A stretch of DNA of 64,000 bases from Pelagibius marinus (GTDB lineage: Bacteria > Pseudomonadota > Alphaproteobacteria > Kiloniellales > Kiloniellaceae), in the NCBI RefSeq assembly GCF_014925385.1, contig NZ_JACSDK010000019.1, positions 1-64,000 of the forward strand, in the 5' to 3' direction. Position 1 is the first letter of the stretch. Each line of letters opens with the position of its first letter. A model generated the notes under the pieces. The model did not search any database. It had not been told where the DNA came from and saw only the letters and a program-made list of their open reading frames with translations. The translations under genes were made by a program, and so were the position numbers. Positions 1 to 11,900 of this stretch are shown piece by piece.

Positions 1-803
1 GCGGAGGATGGCAGGCGGGAGAGCTTTCTTGCTGCGCGAGGAATGCCGGCACCCTCGGGGTCCCCAAGCGATCTGTCGCGTGGGGTGGGGGCGGCAGGGG
101 AAGAAAGGCAACCGGCGCCATTGCGGCAGAGGCGATCGAGGCGCAGCCGTCGTTCGGCCAGATCAGGCCAAAGAGAGGCCGTTTGGTCCGGTCAACCAGC
201 AGAGAAGCCAGGAACGGTACCGAGCATCTGGTTCCTGAGGAGGGTGGCATCGCCACCCGGCGCACCATTTCCTTCCCGGCCCTGAAGGGCCCGCTGCTCG
301 CGGCCCGGCAGCCTTGCGACGGCGTTCAGCCCTCCCGCCTCTTATCGGCCGCGAGGCTCCAGTGCCCACCTTCAGAGATTGGATTTGGTTCCTCGGGGTG
401 AGAAGGGGCCAGACTACAGCAAATGTCGCCTCTGGCGCTCCTGACCGACTTCGATAGGTGCCATGTAAAGGCCAGTTTTTCACCCCTAGCCGCCATTTGG
501 CAGGGGTACTTGGTTGGATGAATCCGAACTGGGCCGCCTCGATCATATAGGCGCGACATGACGGTCGCGCTCCCGGCCTGGCAGAGTGGTCGTTGGGGTC
601 GGCCGGATGCCGATGCCCGTGTAGCACCGGCCCCTTGTGTCGCTGACCGGCGTCACCAAGTCGCGTCGCGCCTGCAATCGCGACAGCACCCTGCTCTCTG
701 CAACCGAAACGATATTTCGGCTAGCGCTGCATTCCGGACACTGCTACCTTAGATTGATGCTGCGAGGCGCCTCCGGTTCCGGAATGGGGAGGGGTAGTTG
801 CCG
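1..803. other. Leading stretch without a supportable gene
   Basis: Several overlapping short open frames exist on both strands, but none resembles a protein I know and none has a convincing ribosome binding site linked to a protein-like sequence. No tRNA cloverleaf or strong terminator hairpin was seen. The stretch is GC-rich up to about 360 and more mixed from 360 to 780. It may contain the promoter of the RTX locus, but no clear -35/-10 pair stood out. Confidence 0.4.
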
Positions 804-1136
804 GTGATGGGGAGATACCTTTCCGACTTCCTCTCCGAGGACATTATCGGAATGCCGTCATGGCTGAGGTGGATTCTGCCGTGCCCCAAAGAAGCCGCAA
901 TATATGAGCTAGTTGTGCCGGTTGCCGGCCGATTGTCTGCAGGTCTCCCGGCAACGCTAAGCATTTCTGAAGCCCTGGGCCGCTACGTTGAAGCGCAGGA
1001 ACTGGATGGGCGGAAGGCGGCAACTGCAGGTTTGTGGCATTTTTCTCAAAGGCTGCCGGGATCGCAGCGGCAGGTTGTGAGATGCCGCCGCGGCACTGTG
1101 CGCTGCCAGACCCGCCGGCAGGGGGAGAGGCGTTGA
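804..1136 (+). CDS. Possible small hypothetical protein upstream of the RTX acyltransferase
   Basis: This is an open frame of about 110 residues that I do not recognise. A GTG at 804 lies about 9 bases after a GGGGAGGGG purine block (786-794), which is a good Shine-Dalgarno arrangement. An ATG at 807 and a TTG at 798 are alternative starts. The stop codon lies one base before the ATG of the acyltransferase gene, so the two would be translationally coupled. The first half looks protein-like (hydrophobic stretch with MPSWLRWILP). The last 25 residues are rich in Arg, Gln and Gly and look like read-through of non-coding DNA. It could be a real accessory gene of the RTX locus or a chance frame. 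Confidence 0.3.
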   Translation: MMGRYLSDFLSEDIIGMPSWLRWILPCPKEAAIYELVVPVAGRLSAGLPATLSISEALGRYVEAQELDGRKAATAGLWHFSQRLPGSQRQVVRCRRGTVRCQTRRQGERR

Positions 1137-1137
1137 C

Positions 1138-1674
1138 ATGACAGGCAGTCAAGGCGCGGCCGCGCCGAATGATCGCGTGACGGCTAAGAGCAGGAACACC
1201 CCGGCCGGCGCCGCGCCCGACGGCGGCAAGCGGTCGCCCGACCAGTTGCTGCGCGCGGCCTTCGCGCGGGCTTCCCAGGTCTTTGGCCAGGCAGTCTCGA
1301 TCTTCATGCAGTCGCCGCAGCACCGCCACCTGCTGATCAGCGACCTGGAATGGCGGCTGATCCCGCCCATCGCCCTGCAGCAGTACCGCCTGGTGCAGCA
1401 CAAGGGCACCCCCGCCGGCTTCGTCTCCTGGGCCCTGGTCGATGAGGAAACCGAGGAGCGCCTGCAGCAGCCCGACTTCCGCCTGCGCCCGCAGGACTGG
1501 AAGTGCGGCGAGCGCGTCTGGATCATCGACGTCGTCGCCCCCGCGGCCCAGGCGCAGACGCTGGTCGAGAAGGTCAAGGCGGAGGTGTTCGAGGGGCGCG
1601 AGGTACAGGTGAGGAAGGGTGTGGTGATAGAGGGCGAAGACCGATCGAAGTCGAGCTCCTGTGATGATTCTTAG
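1138..1674 (+). CDS. RTX toxin-activating lysine acyltransferase (HlyC family)
   Basis: HlyC-family enzymes transfer a fatty acyl group from acyl-ACP to internal lysines of an RTX protein in the cytoplasm, before secretion. The 178-residue product carries the family hallmarks: His62 in SPQHRH, matching catalytic His23 of E. coli HlyC, and Asp131 in VWIIDVVAP, matching Asp92. The spacing between the two is 69 residues, the same as in HlyC. The central GFVSWALVDEE also fits the family. The first 35 residues are an extra low-complexity extension. A strong purine-rich ribosome binding site (GGGGGAGAGG, 1121-1130) precedes the ATG. The gene lies 1.3 kb upstream of the giant RTX gene on the same strand, which is its obvious substrate. 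The family call is firm; the substrate is inferred from location. Confidence 0.88.
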   Translation: MTGSQGAAAPNDRVTAKSRNTPAGAAPDGGKRSPDQLLRAAFARASQVFGQAVSIFMQSPQHRHLLISDLEWRLIPPIALQQYRLVQHKGTPAGFVSWALVDEETEERLQQPDFRLRPQDWKCGERVWIIDVVAPAAQAQTLVEKVKAEVFEGREVQVRKGVVIEGEDRSKSSSCDDS

Positions 1675-1778
1675 TCGGCATATGCGTGTTTTCGTGGGTC
1701 ATCACAATTTCTATAGCGGAATGGGTGCTGGTCACTTGCGACAAGGTGCCTTTCGGCCGATGAGGTCCTGAAAAAGCA

Positions 1779-2921
1779 ATGAAAAAAGCCGTCAAGTGGG
1801 CGCTGATCGCCGTGTTTGGGAGCATCGGTATTATTGCCGGCGGTGTGTTGGTGTTCATGGGACTTGTCTGGTGGTCGAGCGCAGGCACAGGGATTGATGG
1901 AGGCAAGGGATCCTGGGCGTTGCGCTCGCTGTTTCACGATGGCCCTCGCTACTTCAGGTTCACGGTCAACCTGGAGGTGGCGGGGGAACCAGTTGCGATT
2001 GCGCGAGTGATCGAATGCAAGCCCTATTTTGCGCATCGCATAGAACAATATTTCCAAAAGCGATGGTACATGGCCAACGAGGCTATGACCCATCGCTTGC
2101 CCGACGGCTCTGGCGTGATTGTCGTCGTTCCCAAGCTATGTGAAGACTTCGCTGTTCGAGAACCGGCTGACGGGTGGGAGTGGCGCGCGTTTCCTGATCT
2201 GCCGGACGATTTCGTACCCATGATTCTTTGGACCGGTGATGCGGACAATCCACAGGAGTTGGATGCCTATCATTCGTTCGATTCCTTGGAGCGCCCGGGT
2301 GCGCGTGTACATTTCCGCAGCGCCGAGTTGGAGAACAACCCCAATCTTGCGCCGACTGTTGCAGCTGAGGAATTTGGGTCATGGACCAACGCGTTCTTCG
2401 GTGGCCTGCGCTCGGCCAACCGCAGGCCCTCGGACAACAACTATGTTGGGCAATACTTGGTTGTCGTTCCGGAGGCTGATTGGCGAAGTTTCCCCGAATT
2501 GAATGTGGCCCTAGGCGAGGTCACCCGCTCCGGCTTCCTGGAGCCTGACCTGCAGGGACTTATCCTGCGTCACTTCCAGATGCAGACAATATTCGTGAAG
2601 TACGCCTTGGAAGGAAATCTAGATCCACGTCGGAAACACCTCACTGATCGGAACCAGATATCGGCCCAGACAACCGTGAACCGCATTCATCCGCTCGAGC
2701 AGCGCGGCGACACCCTAGTCGAGCGACCCGATCAGTCTGGGATCATTATTTACTATGAGCGGTTTTCCCAGCCAGATCAGGACGACGGTCAGAGGATACT
2801 GATCGGCGACAGTCTGATCATTTGGCCCGACGCCAAGAATTACCAGCTCTTCTATAGCGCAGAGACGAAGGCCGTTTACAGCTTAGACAGATCGTATCTC
2901 GCATTTCATACGATTGAATAA
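1779..2921 (+). CDS. Unrecognised membrane-anchored protein of the RTX locus
   Basis: This 380-residue protein matches no family I recognise. Residues 1-6 are basic (MKKAVK) and are followed by one hydrophobic segment (about 7-32), so it is probably anchored in the inner membrane with a large periplasmic part, or exported. The remainder is soluble-looking, rich in aromatic and acidic residues, with motifs such as VIVVVPKLCEDF. It lies 104 bases after the acyltransferase gene and 26 bases before the giant RTX gene, which suggests one transcript. Its base composition is visibly less GC-rich than the housekeeping genes in this window, like the start of the RTX gene. A protective or secretion-accessory role for the RTX protein is possible but rests on position only. 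Confidence 0.75.
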   Translation: MKKAVKWALIAVFGSIGIIAGGVLVFMGLVWWSSAGTGIDGGKGSWALRSLFHDGPRYFRFTVNLEVAGEPVAIARVIECKPYFAHRIEQYFQKRWYMANEAMTHRLPDGSGVIVVVPKLCEDFAVREPADGWEWRAFPDLPDDFVPMILWTGDADNPQELDAYHSFDSLERPGARVHFRSAELENNPNLAPTVAAEEFGSWTNAFFGGLRSANRRPSDNNYVGQYLVVVPEADWRSFPELNVALGEVTRSGFLEPDLQGLILRHFQMQTIFVKYALEGNLDPRRKHLTDRNQISAQTTVNRIHPLEQRGDTLVERPDQSGIIIYYERFSQPDQDDGQRILIGDSLIIWPDAKNYQLFYSAETKAVYSLDRSYLAFHTIE

Positions 2922-2947
2922 ATCCTGACCGAAGGGGGGTAGCCAGT

Positions 2948-5900
2948 ATGACCGCCAGCATAAGCACAGATGAACTGTTGCAATATGCGAACCTGGCCGC
3001 TCACGTTTACGAGCGAGATAGCGAAATAAGCATCGATACGTCCATCTGGACAGATGCAACTGACATATGGACGGATGCAGAGGCAGGCGTTATTCCACAA
3101 TATGCGGACTACTTCGCCACGAATCCTGGCATAGCTGTTTATACGAAGAGCGGTGAAAGTGGGACTCTGGAGGTTGTAATCGCATTCGATGGATGGGAAA
3201 CAGGCGATCTTTCTGAAAAAATCGACAGCATACCACTAGCACTCGGCACTGTTCAGGCAGGTTATGCGAAGGCGTATTTCTATACAGAGGCGGCAATCGA
3301 GAAATTCGGCGGTTACGATCCGGATGGCGATGGCGTACCGAATGTAAAGTTCACGTTTGTAGGCCACTCTCAAGGAGGCGCGTACGCTGGCTTGATGGCC
3401 GCTCGCTACGGCTACGATGCCTATACCTTCAACGCACAATCCGCAGCGGGCGCGGTAGGAGATACAGCGGAAGATCAGACTTACTACGTTCTCAATGGTC
3501 AGGTGTACTCGCAAGCCGGCTGGAATTTTCTCATCAGTCAGGCGCCATTGCTGCAGCCGGACGAGACTTTTGTAATTCCAGCCGGGGTCGGCGACCCTAG
3601 CAACGTCAATGCCTACCGTATCGAACATGATATAGCAGGGTGGTTCGGATCACAGATCGGTACGCTGGAGGAGATTGATCTAGGTCAGGGTTACTTGGAC
3701 TTAGAGTTCACCCCCATTTCCTTCCACGGCATGTTGTTTATGCGATTCATTGTTGCCGCAGGTCGTGAGTCGGAAGGGGGCACATTTCTAATCCAAGACC
3801 TTCAATCGAAGACAGGTGAGGACCTTGTCCGATTACTGATCGACGATGATCTTCATAGCAGCGTAACGCTTCCGAACGCCAACGACTACTTCCGCGAAAT
3901 TGTAAATGAATACATCGGACAAGAGCATGTCCTGGAAGGAAGCTTGCTGGGATTCTTGCTCGCAGACCTCACGCTGATAGCCGACTCTTATCAGTACCAA
4001 CCGGTTGAGGGAATTGGTGAGGCGCTGATCAAGCTGACAGTTCAAGTTTCTTCGCAGTTTGCAGCGCAGTATGCTGATGACGCCTTGTCCGGAGCGCATG
4101 GACTGTATGACCCGACGGCAAACGCCTTTATTCTAGATACAAGTGAGGCAGTTCTTCAGCCTTTCGATTCACTTGATGAAATGGTCGGCGGTGACTTCTT
4201 TGAAGGCTATCGCGACCTCCTTTGGGATATCGCGAGCAATCAGGAGATTTCCTCCGAACAACTCGCCACATTCCTAAGCTACTGGAACCCTCCGCTTGAG
4301 TACGAAATCCTGGCCACCGCTGCCTTCGGTGAGAATTCGCAAGAAAGCGTCGTAGATTTGTCTGGACTGCAGGGTGACGCCTTGCTCTTCGGGACCGACG
4401 CCAACGATGCTTTCGTGGCTTCTGAAGGAGACGACTTCATAAATGGCGCCGGGGGTGATGACACCCTGGATGCTGGGTTGGGAAACAGCACAATTTTTGG
4501 CGGCTTGGGCAACGACATTCTGATCGGGCATGCGGAAGTCGGTCAGCATGATGTTCTTTTGGGCGGCGCGGGGGATGACACCCTGGTATCGGGGGGTGGT
4601 GATGATTTTCTGCATGGTGGAGACGGAGTCGATGTAGTCGACTATTCCGAACATACAGAGGGAATTGCGATAACATTCGACGGCACGTCACCTGTTCCTT
4701 CGCTAGCGGTGCAGGATGGAATGGGTGGTACCGATCAGGTTTATGAAGTCGAGCGCGTTGTCGGAACTGCTGCGAAAGATACGTTAGTTATAACCGGTGT
4801 AATCGCAGATGACGTGAATCTCATAATCGATGCAGGTGGTGGCCAAAACATCTTCCCACATGACACGATTGATGTATCCAGCGCCACCAAGGCGATGGAA
4901 GTCAACATAAGTGCAATTGGACTTGGATCGATCAAGGCAAAGGATGGTACGGGCGGTACAATTGAGCTTGAGAATTTTGATACTGAAATCGTCGGTTCTG
5001 CCTACGGCGATCTCTTTTTCGATCTCACGGCAGGCGAGAAGCACATAAGTGGCGGTGGCGGTGATGATCTGATTGGCCAAGGAGGCTACGGACGTGCCGA
5101 TGGCGGTGACGGCGATGACATTCTGTTTGCTTATGCGCCGGTCTACATAGACGAAGATACGCGTCTGGAGATCGACGGTGGCGCAGGTAACGATACGATC
5201 TGGTCGCTCGGTGGCGACGGTGCCATCGTTCATGGCGGCGCCGGCGACGACTGGATATTTGTCTGGACCTTTGCGGCGGAAGTATATGGCGATGAGGGCG
5301 CAGATACTTTCGTCTGGGCCCCGGATGTCTTGATCGCCGATGCGGAGGCGCAGGATCGCCTTAGCTTTTTCGGCTTCACGCTGACGGGCGGCATCGCTTA
5401 CGGCGGTGAGGAATCTGTCTGGGCCCATCAGAGTTTCCTTCCTTTCGTCCGCTACGGCCTCAATACTGCAGGCGAGTTGGTCATCGACGCTTTTGGCAAG
5501 CAGATGTACGTCGCCGACTACACCGGCGGGCCGGGGGCGGCGGAGAACACGCTCGGCATCTATCTCGCGCGCATCGAGTTTGCCTTTTATCAGATCCTCG
5601 ACGAACGGCCGGCGCTGAAGTCGTCGCCTCTCGGTGAAATCATCGATGCGCAGCTTAAGGCGGCGGGGATCATTGATGCGAACGATCCCCTGGCGCTGGA
5701 TCTGGACGGCGACGGGCTGGAATTCACCGGGCTCAAGACCTCCGACACCTTTTTTGACCTGGACGGCGACGAGTTCGCCGAGCACACCGCCTGGCTGCGC
5801 TCCGACGACGGCTTCCTGGCGATGGACAGGGACGGCAACGGTAGCATTGACGATATCTCAGAGCTGTTCGGGGCGCCGGGCGTTTCCGGCTTCTCCGAGC

Positions 5901-8900
5901 TCTCCGACCTGGACAGCAATGGCGACGGCGTCATCGACGCCCTGGATACGGCCTTCGGCGACCTGCTGGTTTGGCGCGACCTGAACCAGGACGGCCTCAG
6001 CAGCGCCGACGAGCTCTTCACCCTGGCCGACCTCGACATCGTCTCCATCGATCTCAATTCGACGGTCACCAATACCGATACGCCGAGCGGGAACATCCTG
6101 CATGCGGAGTCCACCTTTACCTTCGGCGACGGGACGCAGGGCAACGTCTATGACGTGCTGCTGGACGCCAGCCAATTCGACACCCAGTACCAGGGCGATA
6201 GCGGCGTGGCGGACTGGGCCGCCGCGGTGCCGGACCTGAAGGGCTACGGTCTCTTGACCGACCTGCAGGTGGCGGTCTCCAACGACCTCTCCCTGGCCCA
6301 GACCCTGAACCAGGTGAGCGCCAATCTGAACGTGGTCGACCTCGATGCCCTGGTCGCGGCGGCCGAGCCGCTGCTGCTGGCCTGGAATGCCGCCAACGAG
6401 AACTCCCAGGAGCTGGCGCCGGTGCTGGTGCAGACCGATGCCGGCGGCGCCCAGTGGGTCGACTATGGCGTCTACGTGGAAGACGCCCAGGGCGGTTACT
6501 GGACGCTGGCCAGCGGCAATCCGGTGCTGGACGGCCTGGGCGACCCCATCGCCCGGCCGAGCCTGGAGGACCTGCTGGCGCAGACTCCGGGAACGGATCA
6601 GGCCTGGCGGCTGGAGCAGATGTGGTCGCCGGCGCGCGACGGCGCCCTCACCGACCGGCCGGAGGCACCTTACAAGGTGGCGGTCGACGGCGACGGCAAG
6701 GCCACGGTGCTGGACTACGGCATCTATGTGGAAGACGCCCAGGGCAGCTACTGGACGCTGGCCAGCGGCACCGCGGTGCTGGACGGCCTTGGCGATCCCA
6801 TCGCCCGGCCGACCCTGGATGACATCCTGGCCCAGACGCTTGCCGCGGACGAAGCATGGCGCGTCGAATCCTTCGCGACGCCGGAGGCGGCGGCCGTGGT
6901 GGACTCCTTCGCGGTCTTCTACACCAACGGCATCGCCGTCGACTACGCGGTCTACGTCGACGACCCGAACGGCGGCTACTGGGCCTCGGCCCTGGCGGTG
7001 GCGGAGGCGATCAGCCTCGGCCAGTCGACGCCGGCCGGTCCCACCGACGCCGTTCTGCAGGATTTCGTCGACCTCTATCTGGCGGCCAACGCCGGCAGCA
7101 TCACCGGCAGCGACGTGGTCGATACGGAAAAGGCCGGCTACGCCATCAAAACCGGCGGCGCGGAGCTCAGCGACCTCAACAACCTGGTCGTCACCGTCGA
7201 CGGCCTGGGCGATCTGGTCTACGTGCAGAACGTCGCGCAGCAGGCCGAGTTCCTGCAGGAAGTGGTGGCGCGCTACGACTTCTGGGGCGAGGCGGTAGCC
7301 GTGCGCCTGGCCGCGCAGACCGGGCTGTCTTCCTTCTTCCAGGGCGTTCCCTATAACGCCGAGACGGACGTCTTCGAAGCGGCGACGGTGCGCGAGCTGA
7401 TCCCGCTTTACGAGGCGATCTTCGCCGCCGCGCCGGGCGACGCCCAGGGCGCCCTCGACTACCTGTCGGACTGGCGCGAGATCCTCAACGTCGTCTATGC
7501 CGACTTCAAGCAGCACGGCAACGGCGCCATGAGCGAGAGCTTCGTCTTCGCCAACGTGGTCGCGGCCTACGAGAGCACCGGGCTGGCCGCCGGCATCCTG
7601 GAGGCGGCGGAAATCCTCGGCGTGCCGACGGATTCCATCATCCACGACACCACCGCCGACGCCGTGGTCAACGGCACCGCCGGGCGCGACATCTTCTATC
7701 TCTCCACCGGAGACCAAACCCTGCGCGGCGGCCAGGACAGCGACGTCTACGTGGTCGGGAAGAATTTCGGCAACGACGTCATCGACGATGTCGAGGGGCC
7801 CGTCGCCAACCGTGGGCCGGACCTGCTGCGCTTCGCCGACATCGGCTCGACCGAGATCGAGGCGCACCGGGATGGACTGGACCTCATCCTGACGGTGACC
7901 GCCACCGGCGACACCCTGCGCATCGTGCGGCAGTTCGAGGGGCGTGAGCCGGGCCTCTTCGGCGGCGACGCCTCCGACGACACCGGCGTCACCGAAATCG
8001 CCTTTGCCGACGGGGTGGTCTGGGACATCGTCGACATGGCCTGGGCCGTCGCCGACCCGCAGGCGACCAGCGATCTGCTGCTGGGAACGCCGGAGATCGA
8101 CGTGCTGGACGGCGGCGCCGGCGACGACACCCTGATCGGCGGCGTGGAAAGCGACCTCTACGTCTTCAAGCTGGGCTACGGCCACGACCGCATCGAGGAC
8201 AACAACGACAACGTTCTGATCGAGCACACCGACGTCGTGATGTTCGGCGAGGGGATCGAGAAGGAGGATCTCGTTTTCTCGCGCGATGGCGGCTCCAGCA
8301 CGCTGGAGATTGCCGTCGGCGACGCCGGCGACGCCCTGACCCTGGTCGGCCAGTTCTCCGCCGCCTACACCGGGCCGCTGGGCAAGCAGTGGCTGGACCG
8401 CATCGAGCTTCTGACCTTCGAAGACGGCAGCTACTACAGCTGGCAGGACATCATGGTGAAGATGGTGGCCGACGCCAAGACGGCGGGCGACGACACCATC
8501 TGGGGCTTTGCCTACGAGGATACCCTGGACGGCGGGGCCGGCGACGACTACCTGATCGGCGCCGAGGAGAGCGACACCTACATCTTTGGTGCCGGCTACG
8601 GCCATGACCGGGTCTTCGAGAACGGCCCGAACATTCTCTCCGGAAATGAAGACAAGGTCGTTTTCAAGGACGGCATCACCGAGGCCGGCGTCACCTTCTC
8701 GCGCGATGGAAACTCCAGCAACCTGGACATCCTGGTGAACGGCACCGACGACATCCTGACCATCCAGGGGCAGTTCGCGGCGACCTATACCGGGCCTTTC
8801 GGCAAGCAGTGGCTGGACCGCATCGAAGAAGTCGTCTTCGACAACGGCTTCACCTACCAGTGGTACGAGATCATGGAAAAGATGGTGGCCGATGCCAAGA

Positions 8901-11900
8901 CGGCGGGCGACGACACCATCTGGGGCTTCTCCTACGAGGACACGCTGGACGGTGGCGCCGGCAACGACTTCCTCTCCGGCGGCAACGAGAGCGACATCTA
9001 CATCTTCGGCCTCGGCTACGGTCAGGACGTGATCTGGGAGAAGATGACCAATATTCTGAGCGGCGACGACGACCAGGTCATCTTCCAGGACGGCCTCACT
9101 TTGGCCGACCTGACCTTCTCGCGCGACGGCAGCGACCTCATTGTCACGATTGACGCCACGGGTGACAGCCTGACCCTCCAGGGCCAGTTCGGTGCCGATA
9201 ACCTGGGCAACCGCTTCGACGAGGTGGAGTCCCTGGTCTTCGGCGACGGCACCGTCTGGGGCCGTAGCGACATCCAAGAACACCTGCTGGAGAGTACGGA
9301 CGGCAATGACACGCTCGAGGGCTTCTTCAGCAACGACGTCCTGGACGGTGGCCTTGGAGACGACCTGTTGAAGGGCGCCGACGGCGCAGATACCTATGTC
9401 TTCGATGTCGGCTACGGCAACGACACCATTCAGGACCAGGTGGTCAGTATCTTTGCCAGCGATACCGATGTCATCCAGCTCGGCGCCGGCATCACCACGG
9501 CGGACGTGGCCCTGGCGCGCAGCGGCAATGACCTCGTCCTGACGCTGACCGCGACTGGCGACACCTTGACGGTCCTTGGCCAGTTCGGCGCCGACAACCT
9601 GGGCAACCGGCCCAACGAGGTGGAAGAGATCCACTTTGACGACGGCACCGTCTGGGCGCGCGCGGAGATCCAACAGCTCCTGTTGCAGGGTACGGCCGGC
9701 AATGACACCCTGACCGGCTTTTTCGGCAACGACGTTCTGGACGGCGGGGCCGGCGACGACCTGCTGAAGGGGAGCGACGGCGGCGACACCTACGTCTTCG
9801 CCGCCGGTTACGGCAACGACACCATTCAGGATCAACAGACCAGTATCTTCGCCAATGACGTCGATGTCATTCAACTGGGTGCCGGCATCGCGCCGGCCGA
9901 CATCTCTCTCGCCAGGGCCGGCGGTAGCCTCAATGACCTGGTCATCACCCTGACCGCGACGGGAGAGACCCTGACCGTTCTCGGCCAGTTCGCCACCAGC
10001 AACCTCGGCAGCCGCTACAATGAGGTGGAGGAGATCCACTTCAATGACGGCACGGTCTGGACCCGCTCGGACATCCAGAACCAGCTGCTGAACAGTGGCG
10101 CGACCAGCGGCGACGACACCCTGGTCGGCTTCTCCGGCACCGACATCATGGATGGCGGGGCCGGCAACGACTATCTCGAGGGTGGCAACGGCGGCGATAT
10201 CTACATCTTCGGCACGGGTTCCGGCAGCGATATCATCTATGACAACGCCACCTCGATCTTTTCCGACCAAGGCGACCAGGTCGTCTTCAGCGATGATATC
10301 GCGCCGGAAGACGTCATTCTCTCACGGGCCGGCAGCAGCCTGATCATCGATCTCGCGGGCTCCGGCGACCAGCTCACCATCCAGGGTCAGTTCAGCTGGA
10401 ACAATCTCGGCAGCCGCATGCAGGAGATCGAGTCCCTGGCCTTTGCCGACGGCACGGTCTGGAACGCCTGGGATATCCAACTCATCCTGCTGCAGGGAAC
10501 CGACGGCGATGACAACCTGCAGGGGTTCTACTCCAACGACACCCTGGACGGCGGCGCCGGCAATGACACCCTGGCCGGGGGCGACGGCAGCGATACCTAT
10601 GTCTTCGACGTCGGCTACGGCCAGGACGTGGTCAATGATGCGGAGGTCAGCATCTTCGCCGGCTCCGAGGACCGCGTGCTCTTCGGGCCGAACATCGCGC
10701 CGGAGGACCTGACGCTGTCGAGCGACGGTGTGGCCCTGACCTTCACGGTTACGGCAACCGGCGACAGCCTGCGCATCAACAACGAGTTCAACGACGGCTA
10801 CAAGCGGGTGGAGAGCTTCCAATTCGACGACGGGACCATCTGGTCCGTCTCGGATGCTACCGCGCTGCTGACCCAGGGGACGGCCGGCGACGACCTGATC
10901 CAGGGTTTCAATACGACGAATGTGATCGACGGTTTCGCCGGCAACGATACCTTGAACGGCGGCAGTGGCAACGACAGTATTACAGGTGGTCTCGGCAACG
11001 ACAGCCTGATCGGCGGGTATCACAACGACAGCTACTACTACACGCGTGGCGATGGCGACGATGTTATCGTGGAGGAGGAAAACCGCTGGTCGTCGGCACC
11101 TGGCGGCACGGCCGACAAGCTCTATCTCCAGGGCGTCGATCCGGTGGATGTCTCCCTGGTCCGAAGCGGCAACCACGTCACCCTGGTCATCGCGGAGTCT
11201 ACGCCGGGCGCCGGTGACGGCGGCTCTGTCGAGCTGAGAAACAATCTCGACGAGTACTACAACCGCGGCATCGACGAGATTCTTTTCGATGACGGCACGG
11301 TCTGGACCCGCGCGGACCTGCGCCTGCCACTGCTGCAGGCGGTTTCAACGGAAGGCGACGATGCCATCGCCGGCTACAACACCAGCGATGTCATCGATGC
11401 CGGTGGCGGCAACGACACGGTTAACGGCGCCAACGGCCACGACACCATCACCGGCGGGCTTGGCAACGACAGCCTGGTCGGCGGCTACCATAACGATATC
11501 TATATCTACGCCCGCGGCGACGGCAACGACATCATCGTGGAGGAGGAGGACCGCTTCTCCTCTGCCCCCGGCGGTACGGCGGATACGCTGGTGCTGCAGG
11601 GCATCGGCCCGGCGGATGTTTCCTTTGCGCGCAGCGGCAACCACATAACCCTGTTGATCGCGGAATCGACGCCGGGGGCCGGCGACGGCGGATCGATCGA
11701 GCTGCGGAACAATCTCAATGAGTACTACAGCCGCGGTATCGACGAGATCCAGTTCGACGACGGTACGGTCTGGACCCGGGCGGATCTGCGCGCGGGCTGG
11801 CTGGCCCAGGCTTCCACGGAGAACGATGACCTGCTTGAGGGCTTCACCTCGTCCGATGTGATCAGCGGCGGCGCCGGCAATGACACGATCCTGGCTGGCA

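Noticed and set aside
163-627. A 154-residue minus-strand frame near the window start
   Set aside because: It is low-complexity, Arg/Pro/Ala-rich, without a ribosome binding site or family resemblance. It overlaps other equally poor frames.
5858-10270. A 1470-residue open frame on the minus strand
   Set aside because: It mirrors the RTX/HCBP modules of the giant gene. Regular GGxGxD codons leave the opposite strand free of stops; the translation is repetitive Val/Ala/Gly/Asp without domains.
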